64,000 nucleotides of DNA from Dokdonia donghaensis DSW-1 (lineage in GTDB: Bacteria; Bacteroidota; Bacteroidia; Flavobacteriales; Flavobacteriaceae), in NCBI RefSeq assembly GCF_001653755.1, contig NZ_CP015125.1, positions 3,229,945-3,293,944 of the forward strand, given 5' to 3'. A program made the translations under genes and the position numbers. The notes below the pieces were generated by a model. It saw only the letters and a program-made list of their open reading frames with translations, had not been told where the DNA came from and made no database searches. Shown one piece after another: positions 1 to 7,378 of this stretch (position 1 is its first letter; every line of letters starts with the position of its first letter).

Positions 1-19
1 ACGCTTTCGCGAAAAGCGA
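1..19. repeat. Variant copy of the GCTTTCGCGAAAGC palindrome
   Basis: The sequence ACGCTTTCGCGAAAAGCG is the window's palindrome with one extra A in the right arm. It lies inside the Nramp-like gene. It is the only copy read in the RFRES frame, and it is imperfect. Confidence 0.6.
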
Positions 20-497
20 AAAAAACCGCAAACAGTGTACTTATAGTGAGTGTGATGATGATTATTTTCATCAACTTATCTAAGATTCTGTATTTACCTA
101 TTGCTAATATAGCAGCACACAACAATGTAATTGCTACACTCCAAATAGCAATATCACTAGATATACCAAATAACTGAACAGCAATACCTGCCGTTACAAT
201 CGTCACAGCTGTTTGTATAGTAAACATTGTTCCTAAGGTCAAGAAGAAATACACCCAGAGCACAGGTTTTCCTAGTTTTTTATACCCCACAAGTAAACTA
301 TTACCTGTAACAGAAGCATAACGAGGCCCAAACTGAAAAAATGGATATTTTATAATATTAACAAGTATGAGTGCCCATAAAAGACCAAAACCAAAGTCTG
401 CTCCTGCTCTTGTACTTTGTACCAAGTGAGACACACCTATGGCGGCACCGGCAAATAGTAAACCCGGGCCCAGCTTTTTAAAAGGCACCGCTTTCAA
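1..497 (-). CDS. Nramp-like metal ion transporter, N-terminal part (runs off the window)
   Basis: Reading the minus strand from 497 gives an open frame of 165 codons to the window edge. It begins LKAVPFKKLGPGLLFAGAA and continues as hydrophobic membrane segments. Sequence such as KYPFFQFGPRYA and TMFTIQTAVTIVTAG resembles divergent members of the Nramp divalent-metal transporter superfamily, which move metal ions with protons across the inner membrane. The start is TTG at 497-495. It overlaps the stop codon of the upstream sigma gene (ATTGA) and has an AAAGG motif 9 bases upstream, suggesting translational coupling. The DPG motif of canonical Nramp helix 1 is absent, with GVSH in that area, so the substrate is uncertain. 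A slightly altered copy of the window's palindrome (1-19) is read in frame as AFRES. Confidence 0.68.
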   Translation of the reverse strand, partial: MKAVPFKKLGPGLLFAGAAIGVSHLVQSTRAGADFGFGLLWALILVNIIKYPFFQFGPRYASVTGNSLLVGYKKLGKPVLWVYFFLTLGTMFTIQTAVTIVTAGIAVQLFGISSDIAIWSVAITLLCAAILAIGKYRILDKLMKIIIITLTISTLFAVFFAFRES

Positions 498-1063
498 TGA
501 TCTGCCTTTTTAATTATATCTGCTAGCAACCTCCTTGCACGTAGTAGCTTCACTTTTACATTACTCATAGGTTCGTCTAGATGCTCTGCCATTTCTTTAT
601 AACTCATCTCTTGAAAATACCGTAAATTAATCATCTCTTGATAATGAGGCTTGAGCATCTTCACAAAACTTAAAAGTTGTGCTAGGTTTTGTTCTTTAAT
701 GAGCACATCTTCTGGCGAGGGATTAAGGTCTGCAACTTTGTAAACCCGTTCTTGGTCACTATCAGAAATTCTAGAGCGTATAGAGGACTCTTTCTTTCTA
801 AGGATATCAATTTGAATATTTTTAGAAATAGCAATAAGCCAAGTAGCAAATTTATATTCCTCCTTAAAAGTATCTATTTTTGAAAACGCTTTTGAAAATG
901 TCTGTATGGTAATATCCTCTGCATCATACGCATTTCTTGTACGCTTGAGCTGGAAGCCATACACTTCACTCCAGAAGGAGTTGAGCAAGAAGTTAAAAGC
1001 ACTTTGCTCTCCAGCTTTTGCTCTTTTAATTTCAAGTTGAATTTTTTCTGGAGTTACTTCCAC
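494..1063 (-). CDS. ECF-type RNA polymerase sigma factor
   Basis: This 189-residue protein has the two conserved domains of an extracytoplasmic-function sigma factor. Region 2 spans roughly residues 30-95, with DAEDITIQTF and the helix ending WLIAISKNIQIDILR. Region 4 spans roughly residues 130-185, with YKEMAEHLDEPMSNVKVKLLRA. It would direct core RNA polymerase to a specific promoter set. The start is GTG at 1063, because an in-frame TAA sits directly upstream. The gene overlaps the end of the glycosyltransferase gene by 10 bases, and its own stop overlaps the TTG start of the transporter, so the three genes look co-translated. No anti-sigma gene adjoins it. Its regulon cannot be told from the window. 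Confidence 0.88.
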   Translation of the reverse strand: MEVTPEKIQLEIKRAKAGEQSAFNFLLNSFWSEVYGFQLKRTRNAYDAEDITIQTFSKAFSKIDTFKEEYKFATWLIAISKNIQIDILRKKESSIRSRISDSDQERVYKVADLNPSPEDVLIKEQNLAQLLSFVKMLKPHYQEMINLRYFQEMSYKEMAEHLDEPMSNVKVKLLRARRLLADIIKKADH

Positions 1064-2169
1064 TTAGTGGGCTTTGAGATAAGGTTGCTTATAAAGATAC
1101 TTAATTGCACGCATACAAGTACCATCTCAAATATAGGATAAAAATAAGCCACGTCTTTCTCTCGTAGTTTTCTAGCACTAAAACCTATGGCAAGCCAGGC
1201 CGCAAAGTAACGTGCTCCTATAACTGCAAGAACTAACTCCCACTGATACATTGTAGCAAGTACTGCTATACCTACCATAAAAAATAACAACTGGCTCACG
1301 TAAAAAAGACTCAAGAAAAATTTCTCTATAAACCTGTAATGACTAGCCGTAGTTATGTGTCTACGCTTTTGAGTAATCCAGGCACCAAAAGAGGTTTTAG
1401 GTGTACTTATTGTAAAAGACTCTGGGTGATATTGTAGCGCTGTATTCTTTCTATTACTTGCTTGATTTACAAACAGATCGTCATCTCCACTTTTAATCTT
1501 CATATGGCTTATAAACCCTTTTTGCTCATAAAATATAGCTGCAGTATACGCAAGATTGCGCCCTACACCCATATAAGGTCTACCGGCTTTTGCATAAGTA
1601 AAATACTGTATGGCAGTCATTAGAGTTTCAAAACGTATAAGCTTATTGATAAATGAACCCTTTATCTTTTCATAAGCTCCATACCCTAGTACGATCTCTT
1701 TTTTAGCTACAAAAGAGCCTGCCATATGTCTAAGCCACTGTGGAGAGGCAGGCACACAGTCTGCATCTGTAAAAACCATATGTGCGTGTGTAGCTCTTTT
1801 TATACCTAGAGTGAGCGCATATTTTTTATTACCCCAGAAGGCTTCATTATTGACCACATTAACTTGATGTACATTTTTATGCGCAAGAGCATAGGCCTCC
1901 ATTACCTCTTCTGTATCGTCACTTGAGGCGTCGTTTATGAGTATAATTTCAAATTCTGGATAATCTTGTTCAAGAATGAACGAGACATTCTTTTGTAAAT
2001 TTTGCGACTCGTTTTTTGCGCAAATAATAACAGAAACTGGTGGTAATGATTTATTTGGTTTTTGAAACGCTTTCGCGAAAGCGAACAACCAGTAGAAAAC
2101 ATAAAAAGCCACGTTTACAAACGTGACTCCTATTAAAGTATAAAATAGTGCGGGATAAAATTGTTCCAA
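1054..2169 (-). CDS. Family 2 glycosyltransferase, membrane-anchored
   Basis: This 371-residue protein has an N-terminal membrane helix (residues 8-30), then a GT-A glycosyltransferase domain starting VSVIICAKNES (45-55). It has the acidic stretch ILINDASSDD (about 77-85), a metal-binding-type FTDADC (about 135) and a QKRRH segment, with further membrane helices at the C-terminus. It should transfer an activated sugar to a lipid or polysaccharide acceptor at the inner membrane; the acceptor is unknown. The start must be a TTG at 2169, because an in-frame stop lies just upstream and no ATG follows early. It begins 12 bases after the small membrane protein gene and overlaps the sigma gene. Residues 30-35 (AFAKAF) are encoded by a palindrome copy. 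Confidence 0.85.
   Translation of the reverse strand: MEQFYPALFYTLIGVTFVNVAFYVFYWLFAFAKAFQKPNKSLPPVSVIICAKNESQNLQKNVSFILEQDYPEFEIILINDASSDDTEEVMEAYALAHKNVHQVNVVNNEAFWGNKKYALTLGIKRATHAHMVFTDADCVPASPQWLRHMAGSFVAKKEIVLGYGAYEKIKGSFINKLIRFETLMTAIQYFTYAKAGRPYMGVGRNLAYTAAIFYEQKGFISHMKIKSGDDDLFVNQASNRKNTALQYHPESFTISTPKTSFGAWITQKRRHITTASHYRFIEKFFLSLFYVSQLLFFMVGIAVLATMYQWELVLAVIGARYFAAWLAIGFSARKLREKDVAYFYPIFEMVLVCVQLSIFISNLISKPTKWK
2068..2083. repeat. GCTTTCGCGAAAGC palindrome (16 bp), intragenic
   Basis: A perfect 16-bp palindrome inside the glycosyltransferase gene, read in frame as AFAKA at the end of its N-terminal membrane helix. Confidence 0.9.
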
Positions 2170-2181
2170 TAGCTGTTATGC

Positions 2182-2379
2182 TTACTTATCTCCAGAACAA
2201 TCACCCATTTCTTCGGGCATTTTACCACACATACCACAAGCTTCTCCACTCTTATTAAGAAATGGACTCTGGCTGGCACAAGTACCGGCAAACTTACCGT
2301 CTTTTTTTGCCCAGATTTTTATCGCAATGCCTGCTACCGATAGTGCTAGAAGGACTAATGTTATCAAGAGTAATTCCAT
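2182..2379 (-). CDS. Small membrane protein with cysteine-rich tail
   Basis: This 65-residue protein has an N-terminal membrane helix (residues 2-22) and a short tail with four cysteines, including CGMCGK and a late DCSGDK. I do not recognise a named function. Similar short membrane or secreted proteins are common in Flavobacteriaceae. The paired CxxC arrangement could bind a metal or form a disulfide, which is inference. It starts with ATG and lies just upstream of the glycosyltransferase on the same strand, so it is probably co-transcribed. Confidence 0.7.
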   Translation of the reverse strand: MELLLITLVLLALSVAGIAIKIWAKKDGKFAGTCASQSPFLNKSGEACGMCGKMPEEMGDCSGDK

Positions 2380-2430
2380 TACAAATATTTTCTACAAAGA
2401 TACAGAAACCTAGTAGCACCTAAAAGTTTT

Positions 2431-3216
2431 TTACGGCATAGGTATTTGCTGTTCTTGATCAAATTTTATGGCCGCAACTTCATTTGCTTTGGTTGCTTCT
2501 TTACTACCACCTTTAGGTTCTATAGTGACATTTATACTTGCCATACGCTCCTCATAAGGGATTTCTACAAGGTTATCTTTTGTTACTTTTAAGATATCTA
2601 ACGGCACAAGTTTACCATCTACAGAGGCCCACATCTGGTATACCTGCTCATCTGGCAATTCTGGAAGCTCGTTTACGTGCACATATGATCTCTTTTCTAT
2701 CTCATTTATGTATGCCACAGCTTCTAGTCTGTTTGCTCTATTATTACCCTTAAGAATATATTTTTGAGTTGCAGTGTTATTAAGTATCATAAACTGCTCC
2801 TCTACAGATTGTAACATTTGCCTGTTAGAAACAATGTCATCATTAAGATTTTCTAGCAAGTTTGAAGTAAACTTTCTATCTTCTAGAAGTTCTTGATTTT
2901 GATTATAAATCATTATTGCGACAAGTCCAAAAAGAGTTGCTATAGTACAAGCTGCAATAGCCAGAAGTGGCAGCGCACGTTTAGGCTTTGCCTTAGTTTG
3001 TTTTAAAATCTTTGCACGTAAATCTTTAGGCACGTCTACAGCATAAGATGCTGCATAGTTTTCTAAATTTTCTTGCAACTCATTATAAGTAGTTTTTACC
3101 TCAGGAAACTTTGCTACAAAGTACTCAACCTCTTGAGACTCCATAGGTGAAGTTGTACCCATAAGGTAACGCTCCAACAAATCGCTTTCTAAAAATTGTG
3201 ACACTCTATCACTCAT
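2431..3216 (-). CDS. Anti-sigma factor, RskA-like
   Basis: This 261-residue protein has a cytoplasmic N-terminal segment (about 1-85) beginning with the LLERYLMG motif typical of anti-sigma-K/RskA proteins. One membrane helix follows at about residues 83-104. The periplasmic C-terminal domain carries the RskA-type sequence LPDEQVYQMWASVDGKLVPL (about 182-201). It should hold its partner sigma factor inactive at the inner membrane until a signal releases it. It overlaps the upstream sigma gene by 4 bases (ATGA), the usual arrangement for such pairs. No zinc-finger anti-sigma motif is seen, which also fits RskA. The signal is unknown. Confidence 0.85.
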   Translation of the reverse strand: MSDRVSQFLESDLLERYLMGTTSPMESQEVEYFVAKFPEVKTTYNELQENLENYAASYAVDVPKDLRAKILKQTKAKPKRALPLLAIAACTIATLFGLVAIMIYNQNQELLEDRKFTSNLLENLNDDIVSNRQMLQSVEEQFMILNNTATQKYILKGNNRANRLEAVAYINEIEKRSYVHVNELPELPDEQVYQMWASVDGKLVPLDILKVTKDNLVEIPYEERMASINVTIEPKGGSKEATKANEVAAIKFDQEQQIPMP

Positions 3217-3767
3217 AACACACTTATCATCAAAAATAAAACTCCAAATAATTTACGCAGTTCCCTCAAGCCTATTTTTAATCTTGACTTTACGGTCCCC
3301 AGCGGGATGTTTAACTCATCACTTGCTTCTTGCTGGGTCATACCCTGAAAAAACAGCGCATCTATCACCACTCGATACTTATCTTCTAGCCCATCTGTAT
3401 GCTCTTGCAAATCCATATGTTCTATAGCCAGTGATGTAGACTGTAAATGATATACGTTAGAATCATCTGTTTGGACTTCTTTATTCATTTTTCTTTTACG
3501 ACTACGCACTTTGTCTATAGCCGTGTTTTGAACTACCCTAAAAAGCCACGTGAATAGACGCGCTTTATCTGCATCATACTTATGTGCATTTTTCCAGATT
3601 TTTACAAAAGATTCTTGAAGTACATCTTGTGCAAGCTCCTCATCGTGTGTCACTTTTATAGCCACACCATAGAGCGCAGGCGCATAATGGTCATATAATA
3701 ACCCTATGGCACGCTCATCTCCAGTTTTAAGAAGATCTACAATATGCTTCTCAACAAATGTCTTCAA
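3213..3767 (-). CDS. ECF sigma factor, SigK-like, paired with RskA-like anti-sigma
   Basis: This 184-residue ECF sigma factor has region 2 at about residues 20-85 (DEELAQDVLQESFVKIW, then LFTWLFRVVQNTAIDK) and region 4 at about 125-170 (FQGMTQQEASDELNIPLGTV). Its stop overlaps the ATG of the anti-sigma gene, forming a regulatory pair. The start is taken as TTG at 3767, since a stop lies a few codons upstream and no early ATG follows. A TAACTTTG promoter-like element lies about 57 bases upstream. The divergent neighbour is a secreted fasciclin protein, the same partner type controlled by SigK/RskA in mycobacteria, so that protein is a plausible target. Confidence 0.85.
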   Translation of the reverse strand: MKTFVEKHIVDLLKTGDERAIGLLYDHYAPALYGVAIKVTHDEELAQDVLQESFVKIWKNAHKYDADKARLFTWLFRVVQNTAIDKVRSRKRKMNKEVQTDDSNVYHLQSTSLAIEHMDLQEHTDGLEDKYRVVIDALFFQGMTQQEASDELNIPLGTVKSRLKIGLRELRKLFGVLFLMISVL

Positions 3768-3823
3768 ATAGCGTAGTTTTTATGAATTAACGAAAATTTG
3801 GCAATACACTTTCATCCAATGGG

Positions 3824-3831
3824 CAAAGTTA
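3824..3831 (-). promoter_or_regulatory. Candidate -7 element (TAACTTTG) of the sigma/anti-sigma operon
   Basis: An exact match to the Bacteroidota TAnnTTTG -7 element on the minus strand, about 57 bases before the sigma start. No clear -33 TTG lies at the usual distance. Confidence 0.4.
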
Positions 3832-3890
3832 GTACGTACATTTTACATAGAAAAAGATTCTATCATAAACTCACCAAGCCTCACTTTAGT

Positions 3891-4403
3891 ATGCAAATCT
3901 TAAAAAATCTCTCGCTACTTATAATCATCTTATTATCAATTACTAGCTATGCACAGTCTGATATTATAGACCTCACCGTCATCTCAAAAGACCACACAAC
4001 ACTCGTAACCGCACTAAAAGCTGCAGGACTCATATCTACACTTAAAGAAGATGGACCATATACTATATTTGCCCCTACTAATGAGGCGTTTGATAAACTA
4101 CCTCCAAAACAACTTGCAAACCTTCTCACCCCAGAAAACAAAGCAACACTCGCATCTATTATATCATATCACATAGTTGCCCAATCACTAACCGAGACAG
4201 AACTAATAAATAAAATAAATGTAGAAAATGGCAGTTTTACATTACAGACAGTAAATGGCCAGCAACTCGTGGCTACCCTAAAGGATAATAAAATAGTAAT
4301 CACAGATACAACAGGTCACACCTCGCTTCTCACTAAGACCGGTATCAATGGAAGAAATGGCATCATACACGTGGTAGACACCGTACTAACACCTAGTAAC
4401 TAA
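3891..4403 (+). CDS. Secreted fasciclin (FAS1) domain protein
   Basis: This 170-residue protein has a signal peptide ending SITSYAQ (about residues 1-22), followed by one FAS1 domain. Fasciclin motifs are visible: GPYTIFAPTNEAFDKLP in the first half and NGIIHVVDTVLTP at the end. FAS1 domains mediate adhesion to surfaces, carbohydrates or other proteins. It should be exported to the periplasm or cell surface. An in-frame frame extends further upstream, but the ATG at 3891 places the signal peptide at the N-terminus. It is divergent from the SigK/RskA-like pair and ends in a good terminator, so it is a single-gene unit probably under that sigma factor. Confidence 0.9.
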   Translation: MQILKNLSLLIIILLSITSYAQSDIIDLTVISKDHTTLVTALKAAGLISTLKEDGPYTIFAPTNEAFDKLPPKQLANLLTPENKATLASIISYHIVAQSLTETELINKINVENGSFTLQTVNGQQLVATLKDNKIVITDTTGHTSLLTKTGINGRNGIIHVVDTVLTPSN

Positions 4404-4421
4404 AGTTTAGTTTAGTTGAGG

Positions 4422-4447
4422 GCCTCACGCGAGTGGGGCTTTTTTTT
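4422..4447 (+). terminator. Rho-independent terminator after the fasciclin gene
   Basis: A 7-bp stem, GCCTCAC with GTGGGGC (one G-T pair), has a GCGA loop and an 8-base T run. A palindrome copy follows immediately. Confidence 0.85.
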
Positions 4448-4467
4448 ACGCTTTCGCGAAAGCGTAA
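4446..4467. repeat. GCTTTCGCGAAAGC palindrome (22 bp), intergenic
   Basis: A perfect 22-bp palindrome between the convergent fasciclin and murB genes, directly behind the terminator T run and touching the murB stop codon. Confidence 0.95.
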
Positions 4468-5487
4468 TTATATCACATTCACCTCTGGAACAATCTTTAT
4501 CCCAAACTTCTCCTCTACTGCCGCTTGTACTTTCATTGCAACTGCCCACACTTCTTGACCTGTAGCATTACCGTGATTTACGAGTACCAGAGCTTGCCTA
4601 TCGTGTATACCAGCATCGCCAAAACGTTTCCCCTTAAATCCTGCTTGCTCGATAAGCCACCCAGCGGGTACCTTGATTTGCTCATTACCTATGGGATAAA
4701 ATGGGATTTCTGTATGCACTTTTCTAAGTTGAGTAAACTGTGTTTGTGAGATTACTGGGTTCTTAAAGAAGGAACCACTATTGCCTATTTTCTTAGGATC
4801 TGGAAGCTTAGACTGCCTGATGGCTATAACAGCATCTGACACGTCTTTTAATGTAGGTACTGTGATTTTTTTCGCTTTAAGCGTGTCATAAATAGCGCCG
4901 TAGTCAGTATTTATATTATGATTGCTCTTTGTGAGTTTAAAGGTGACAGCGGTAATGACATAGGCATCTTTAAGCTCATTTTTAAATACCGAGTCACGAT
5001 AACCAAAAGCACAATCTTCTAGCGTAAACACCCTCACCTCTTGAGTGTCTCTATGTACAGCCTCGCACTCATAAAAGGTATCTTTGAGCTCTACACCATA
5101 GGCACCTATATTTTGCACTGGTGATGTACCTACATTACCAGGAATGAGCGATAGATTTTCTACACCGCCCAGGTTATGTGCTACGCAATAGAGTACAAAC
5201 TCGTGCCAGTTTTCGCCACCAGCAACTTTGAGAAGCACTTCGTTTTCTGAAAACGAATCATCTACAAGTGATATTCCTTTAATATCTAGATGTATTACAA
5301 GCCTATTTACATCTTGCGTGAGTAGCATATTACTACCTCCACCTATTATAAAAGGCTCAGGATATCTAGCATCTCCCAGCAACTCCTGCAATTGCTGTAC
5401 AGAAGAAACGCTCGCAAAAAAGCGAGCGTTTACATCTATACCAAAGGTATTGTATGCTTTAAGCGATACGTTTTCTTGTACTGTCAT
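4468..5487 (-). CDS. murB: UDP-N-acetylenolpyruvoylglucosamine reductase
   Basis: This 339-residue protein matches MurB in length and order: an FAD-binding domain with IIGGGSNMLLT (about 47-57) and SLIPGNVGTSPVQNIGAYG (about 114-132), then a C-terminal domain with GNSGSFFKNP (about 235-244) and PAGWLIEQAGFKG. It reduces UDP-GlcNAc-enolpyruvate to UDP-MurNAc with NADPH in the cytoplasm, the second committed step of peptidoglycan synthesis. The serine of the GSFF motif corresponds to the catalytic proton donor. Its ATG overlaps the aminotransferase stop (TAATG), so the two are translationally coupled. Confidence 0.95.
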   Translation of the reverse strand: MTVQENVSLKAYNTFGIDVNARFFASVSSVQQLQELLGDARYPEPFIIGGGSNMLLTQDVNRLVIHLDIKGISLVDDSFSENEVLLKVAGGENWHEFVLYCVAHNLGGVENLSLIPGNVGTSPVQNIGAYGVELKDTFYECEAVHRDTQEVRVFTLEDCAFGYRDSVFKNELKDAYVITAVTFKLTKSNHNINTDYGAIYDTLKAKKITVPTLKDVSDAVIAIRQSKLPDPKKIGNSGSFFKNPVISQTQFTQLRKVHTEIPFYPIGNEQIKVPAGWLIEQAGFKGKRFGDAGIHDRQALVLVNHGNATGQEVWAVAMKVQAAVEEKFGIKIVPEVNVI

Positions 5488-6677
5488 TAATCTTGGTATT
5501 GTTCTAACGCAGCTTTAAGAATAGTAACTGCTTCTTTAAGATGGTTTTCTTCTAGCACATAAGCAATACGCACTTGATTAAGACCTACGTTATCACTGCT
5601 GTAAAAACCTGCTGCTGGTGCAACCATAATGGTTTTTCCATCAAGGTCAAAAGACTCTAGTAACCACTGTGCAAAAGCATCTGCATTTTTTACAGGTAGC
5701 TCTGCAATACAGTAAAAAGCACCTTTAGGCTTTGCTACTTTTACTCCAGGTATTGCCTCTAGTCCTGCTACAAGTGTATTTCTTCTAGATACATACTCTT
5801 CAATCACATCATCAAAGTATGATTGAGGTGTGTCTAGTGCAGCCTCAGATGCGATTTGTGCAAATGTAGGAGGACTTAAACGTGCTTGTGCAAACTTCAT
5901 CGCTGTGCTCATAAGTTCTTTATTGCGACTTACAATACACCCGATACGAGCGCCACACATCGAGAAACGTTTTGAAACAGAGTCTATCATAATAGCGTGA
6001 TCATCTATATCACGCTGCTTCATCACTGAGTGATGCTTGTGACCGTCGTAAGCAAACTCACGATATACCTCATCTGCAATGAGGAATAGGTCGTGCTTCT
6101 TTACAAGCTCTGCAAGCTGGCGTATCTCATCTTCTGAGTATAAATATCCAGTAGGGTTACCCGGATTACAGATAACGATAGCCTTTGTTTTATCGGAGAT
6201 TAACTTCTCAAAATCTGATATAGGAGGCAAAGCAAATCCCTCTTCTAGTGTAGATATTACAGGTACAACCTTAACACCACTCGCCGTTGCAAACCCATTG
6301 TAGTTTGCATAAAAAGGCTCTGGTATGATGATCTCATCTCCTGGATCTGTAACAGATCCCATTGCAAATAATAAGGCTTCAGATCCTCCGGTAGAAATGA
6401 TAATATCTTCTGGCGATACATCTATACCGTGATTGCTATAATAGCTAGCCAGCTTATCTCTGTATGACTGAAATCCTGCACTGTGACTATATGCTAAAAC
6501 TTCAAGGTCATTATTCTTTACAGCATCTAGCGCTACTTGTGGCGTCTTGATATCTGGCTGACCGATGTTAAGTTGGTGAATTTTTATTCCTCTAGCCTTT
6601 GCTCCTTCTGCAAAAGGTACGAGTTTACGTATAGGCGATTGAGGCATTGCGAGCCCCTTCTTTGATATTGCTGGCAT
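5487..6677 (-). CDS. PLP-dependent aminotransferase, class I/II (aspartate aminotransferase-like)
   Basis: This 396-residue fold-type I aminotransferase has ISTGGSEALLFA (about 94-105), NPGNPTG (171-177), ADEVYREFAY (201-210) and the PLP-binding lysine in SVSKRFSMCGARIG (K236). It should transfer an amino group between an amino acid and a 2-oxo acid in the cytoplasm. Close families are aspartate and aromatic aminotransferases, and the exact substrate cannot be read from the sequence. It is the first gene of a coupled pair with murB, sharing the bases TAATG. Confidence 0.88.
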   Translation of the reverse strand: MPAISKKGLAMPQSPIRKLVPFAEGAKARGIKIHQLNIGQPDIKTPQVALDAVKNNDLEVLAYSHSAGFQSYRDKLASYYSNHGIDVSPEDIIISTGGSEALLFAMGSVTDPGDEIIIPEPFYANYNGFATASGVKVVPVISTLEEGFALPPISDFEKLISDKTKAIVICNPGNPTGYLYSEDEIRQLAELVKKHDLFLIADEVYREFAYDGHKHHSVMKQRDIDDHAIMIDSVSKRFSMCGARIGCIVSRNKELMSTAMKFAQARLSPPTFAQIASEAALDTPQSYFDDVIEEYVSRRNTLVAGLEAIPGVKVAKPKGAFYCIAELPVKNADAFAQWLLESFDLDGKTIMVAPAAGFYSSDNVGLNQVRIAYVLEENHLKEAVTILKAALEQYQD

Positions 6678-6743
6678 TGATTATTTTTTTATACAAAAAT
6701 GAGGAAATTATTGTGGTTTTTAAAACTAGAAGGACGGTATTTT

Positions 6744-6757
6744 GCTTTCGCGAAAGC
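6744..6757. repeat. GCTTTCGCGAAAGC palindrome (14 bp), intergenic
   Basis: The 14-bp core only, between the aminotransferase start and the terminator of the DUF1573 gene. Confidence 0.9.
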
Positions 6758-6761
6758 GCAT

Positions 6762-6789
6762 AAAAAAAGACCGCTATAAAACGGTCTTT
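6762..6789 (-). terminator. Rho-independent terminator after the DUF1573 gene
   Basis: An 8-bp stem, AAAGACCG with CGGTCTTT, is followed on the minus strand by a run of Ts. It separates the DUF1573 gene from the aminotransferase-murB pair. Confidence 0.85.
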
Positions 6790-6811
6790 AGTTGCTTTGT
6801 TTAAAGTAATG

Positions 6812-7198
6812 TTACTCTCCAGCCTCTGACTTTACTGTTCCTTTAATCTTAAGACTTTGTGGAACCTCAGATGCATTAGAGTAAACTGTTATCGTTTTTC
6901 TAATAGGCCCAGGGCGCTTAGTATCATACTTTACTTCTATCTCACCTTTTTCTCCTGGCTGGATAGGGTTTTCTGGTTTTTTAGGTATTGTACAACCGCA
7001 AGTAGAGTATACTCTCGCTACGATAAGTACATCATTTCCTGTATTTGTAAATGTAAACTTACGTACACCATCTGCACCATAATCTACCTCACCGTAATCT
7101 ACAACTTCTGAATCAAAAGTGATTTCAGCTCTTTTCTCTTGTGCTTGAACGCTTACTACTAGAAGCATAGCGACAAATAAAAATAGTACCTTTTTCAT
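6812..7198 (-). CDS. Secreted DUF1573 domain protein
   Basis: This 128-residue protein has a signal peptide (about 1-21, ending VSVQAQ), then a DUF1573 domain with an Ig-like beta sandwich. Typical motifs are KFTFTNTGNDVLIVARVYST followed by CGCT and KPGEKG-like sequence (PIQPGEKGEIEV). The protein is periplasmic or surface-exposed; the family has no firm function. The ATG at 7198 is chosen because it places the signal peptide first. An exact TAnnTTTG promoter lies between 7222 and 7252, exactly where a longer reading frame would begin. It is a single-gene unit between its own promoter and terminator. Confidence 0.88.
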   Translation of the reverse strand: MKKVLFLFVAMLLVVSVQAQEKRAEITFDSEVVDYGEVDYGADGVRKFTFTNTGNDVLIVARVYSTCGCTIPKKPENPIQPGEKGEIEVKYDTKRPGPIRKTITVYSNASEVPQSLKIKGTVKSEAGE

Positions 7199-7221
7199 AA
7201 TTTTAAATATTTGAGGGAATT

Positions 7222-7252
7222 CAAATGTAGTCACAAAATACCTGCCTGCCAA
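7222..7252 (-). promoter_or_regulatory. Bacteroidota-type promoter of the DUF1573 gene
   Basis: On the minus strand a TTG (-33) is followed after 20 bases by TACATTTG (-7), matching TTG-N17-23-TAnnTTTG. The leader to the ATG at 7198 is about 20 bases. Confidence 0.6.
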
Positions 7253-7340
7253 AAAATGATATTAACATTAACACGTGACGATAACGTACATATGTACCAA
7301 AAATAGCACGTAGACTATATATTAATCCTACTGTTATCCC

Positions 7341-7348
7341 TACTTTTG
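7341..7348 (+). promoter_or_regulatory. Candidate -7 element (TACTTTTG) of valS
   Basis: An exact TAnnTTTG match 30 bases upstream of the valS ATG. No clear -33 element was found. Confidence 0.45.
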
Positions 7349-7378
7349 CCATCTATAAGACAATAATCAGACCAAACT

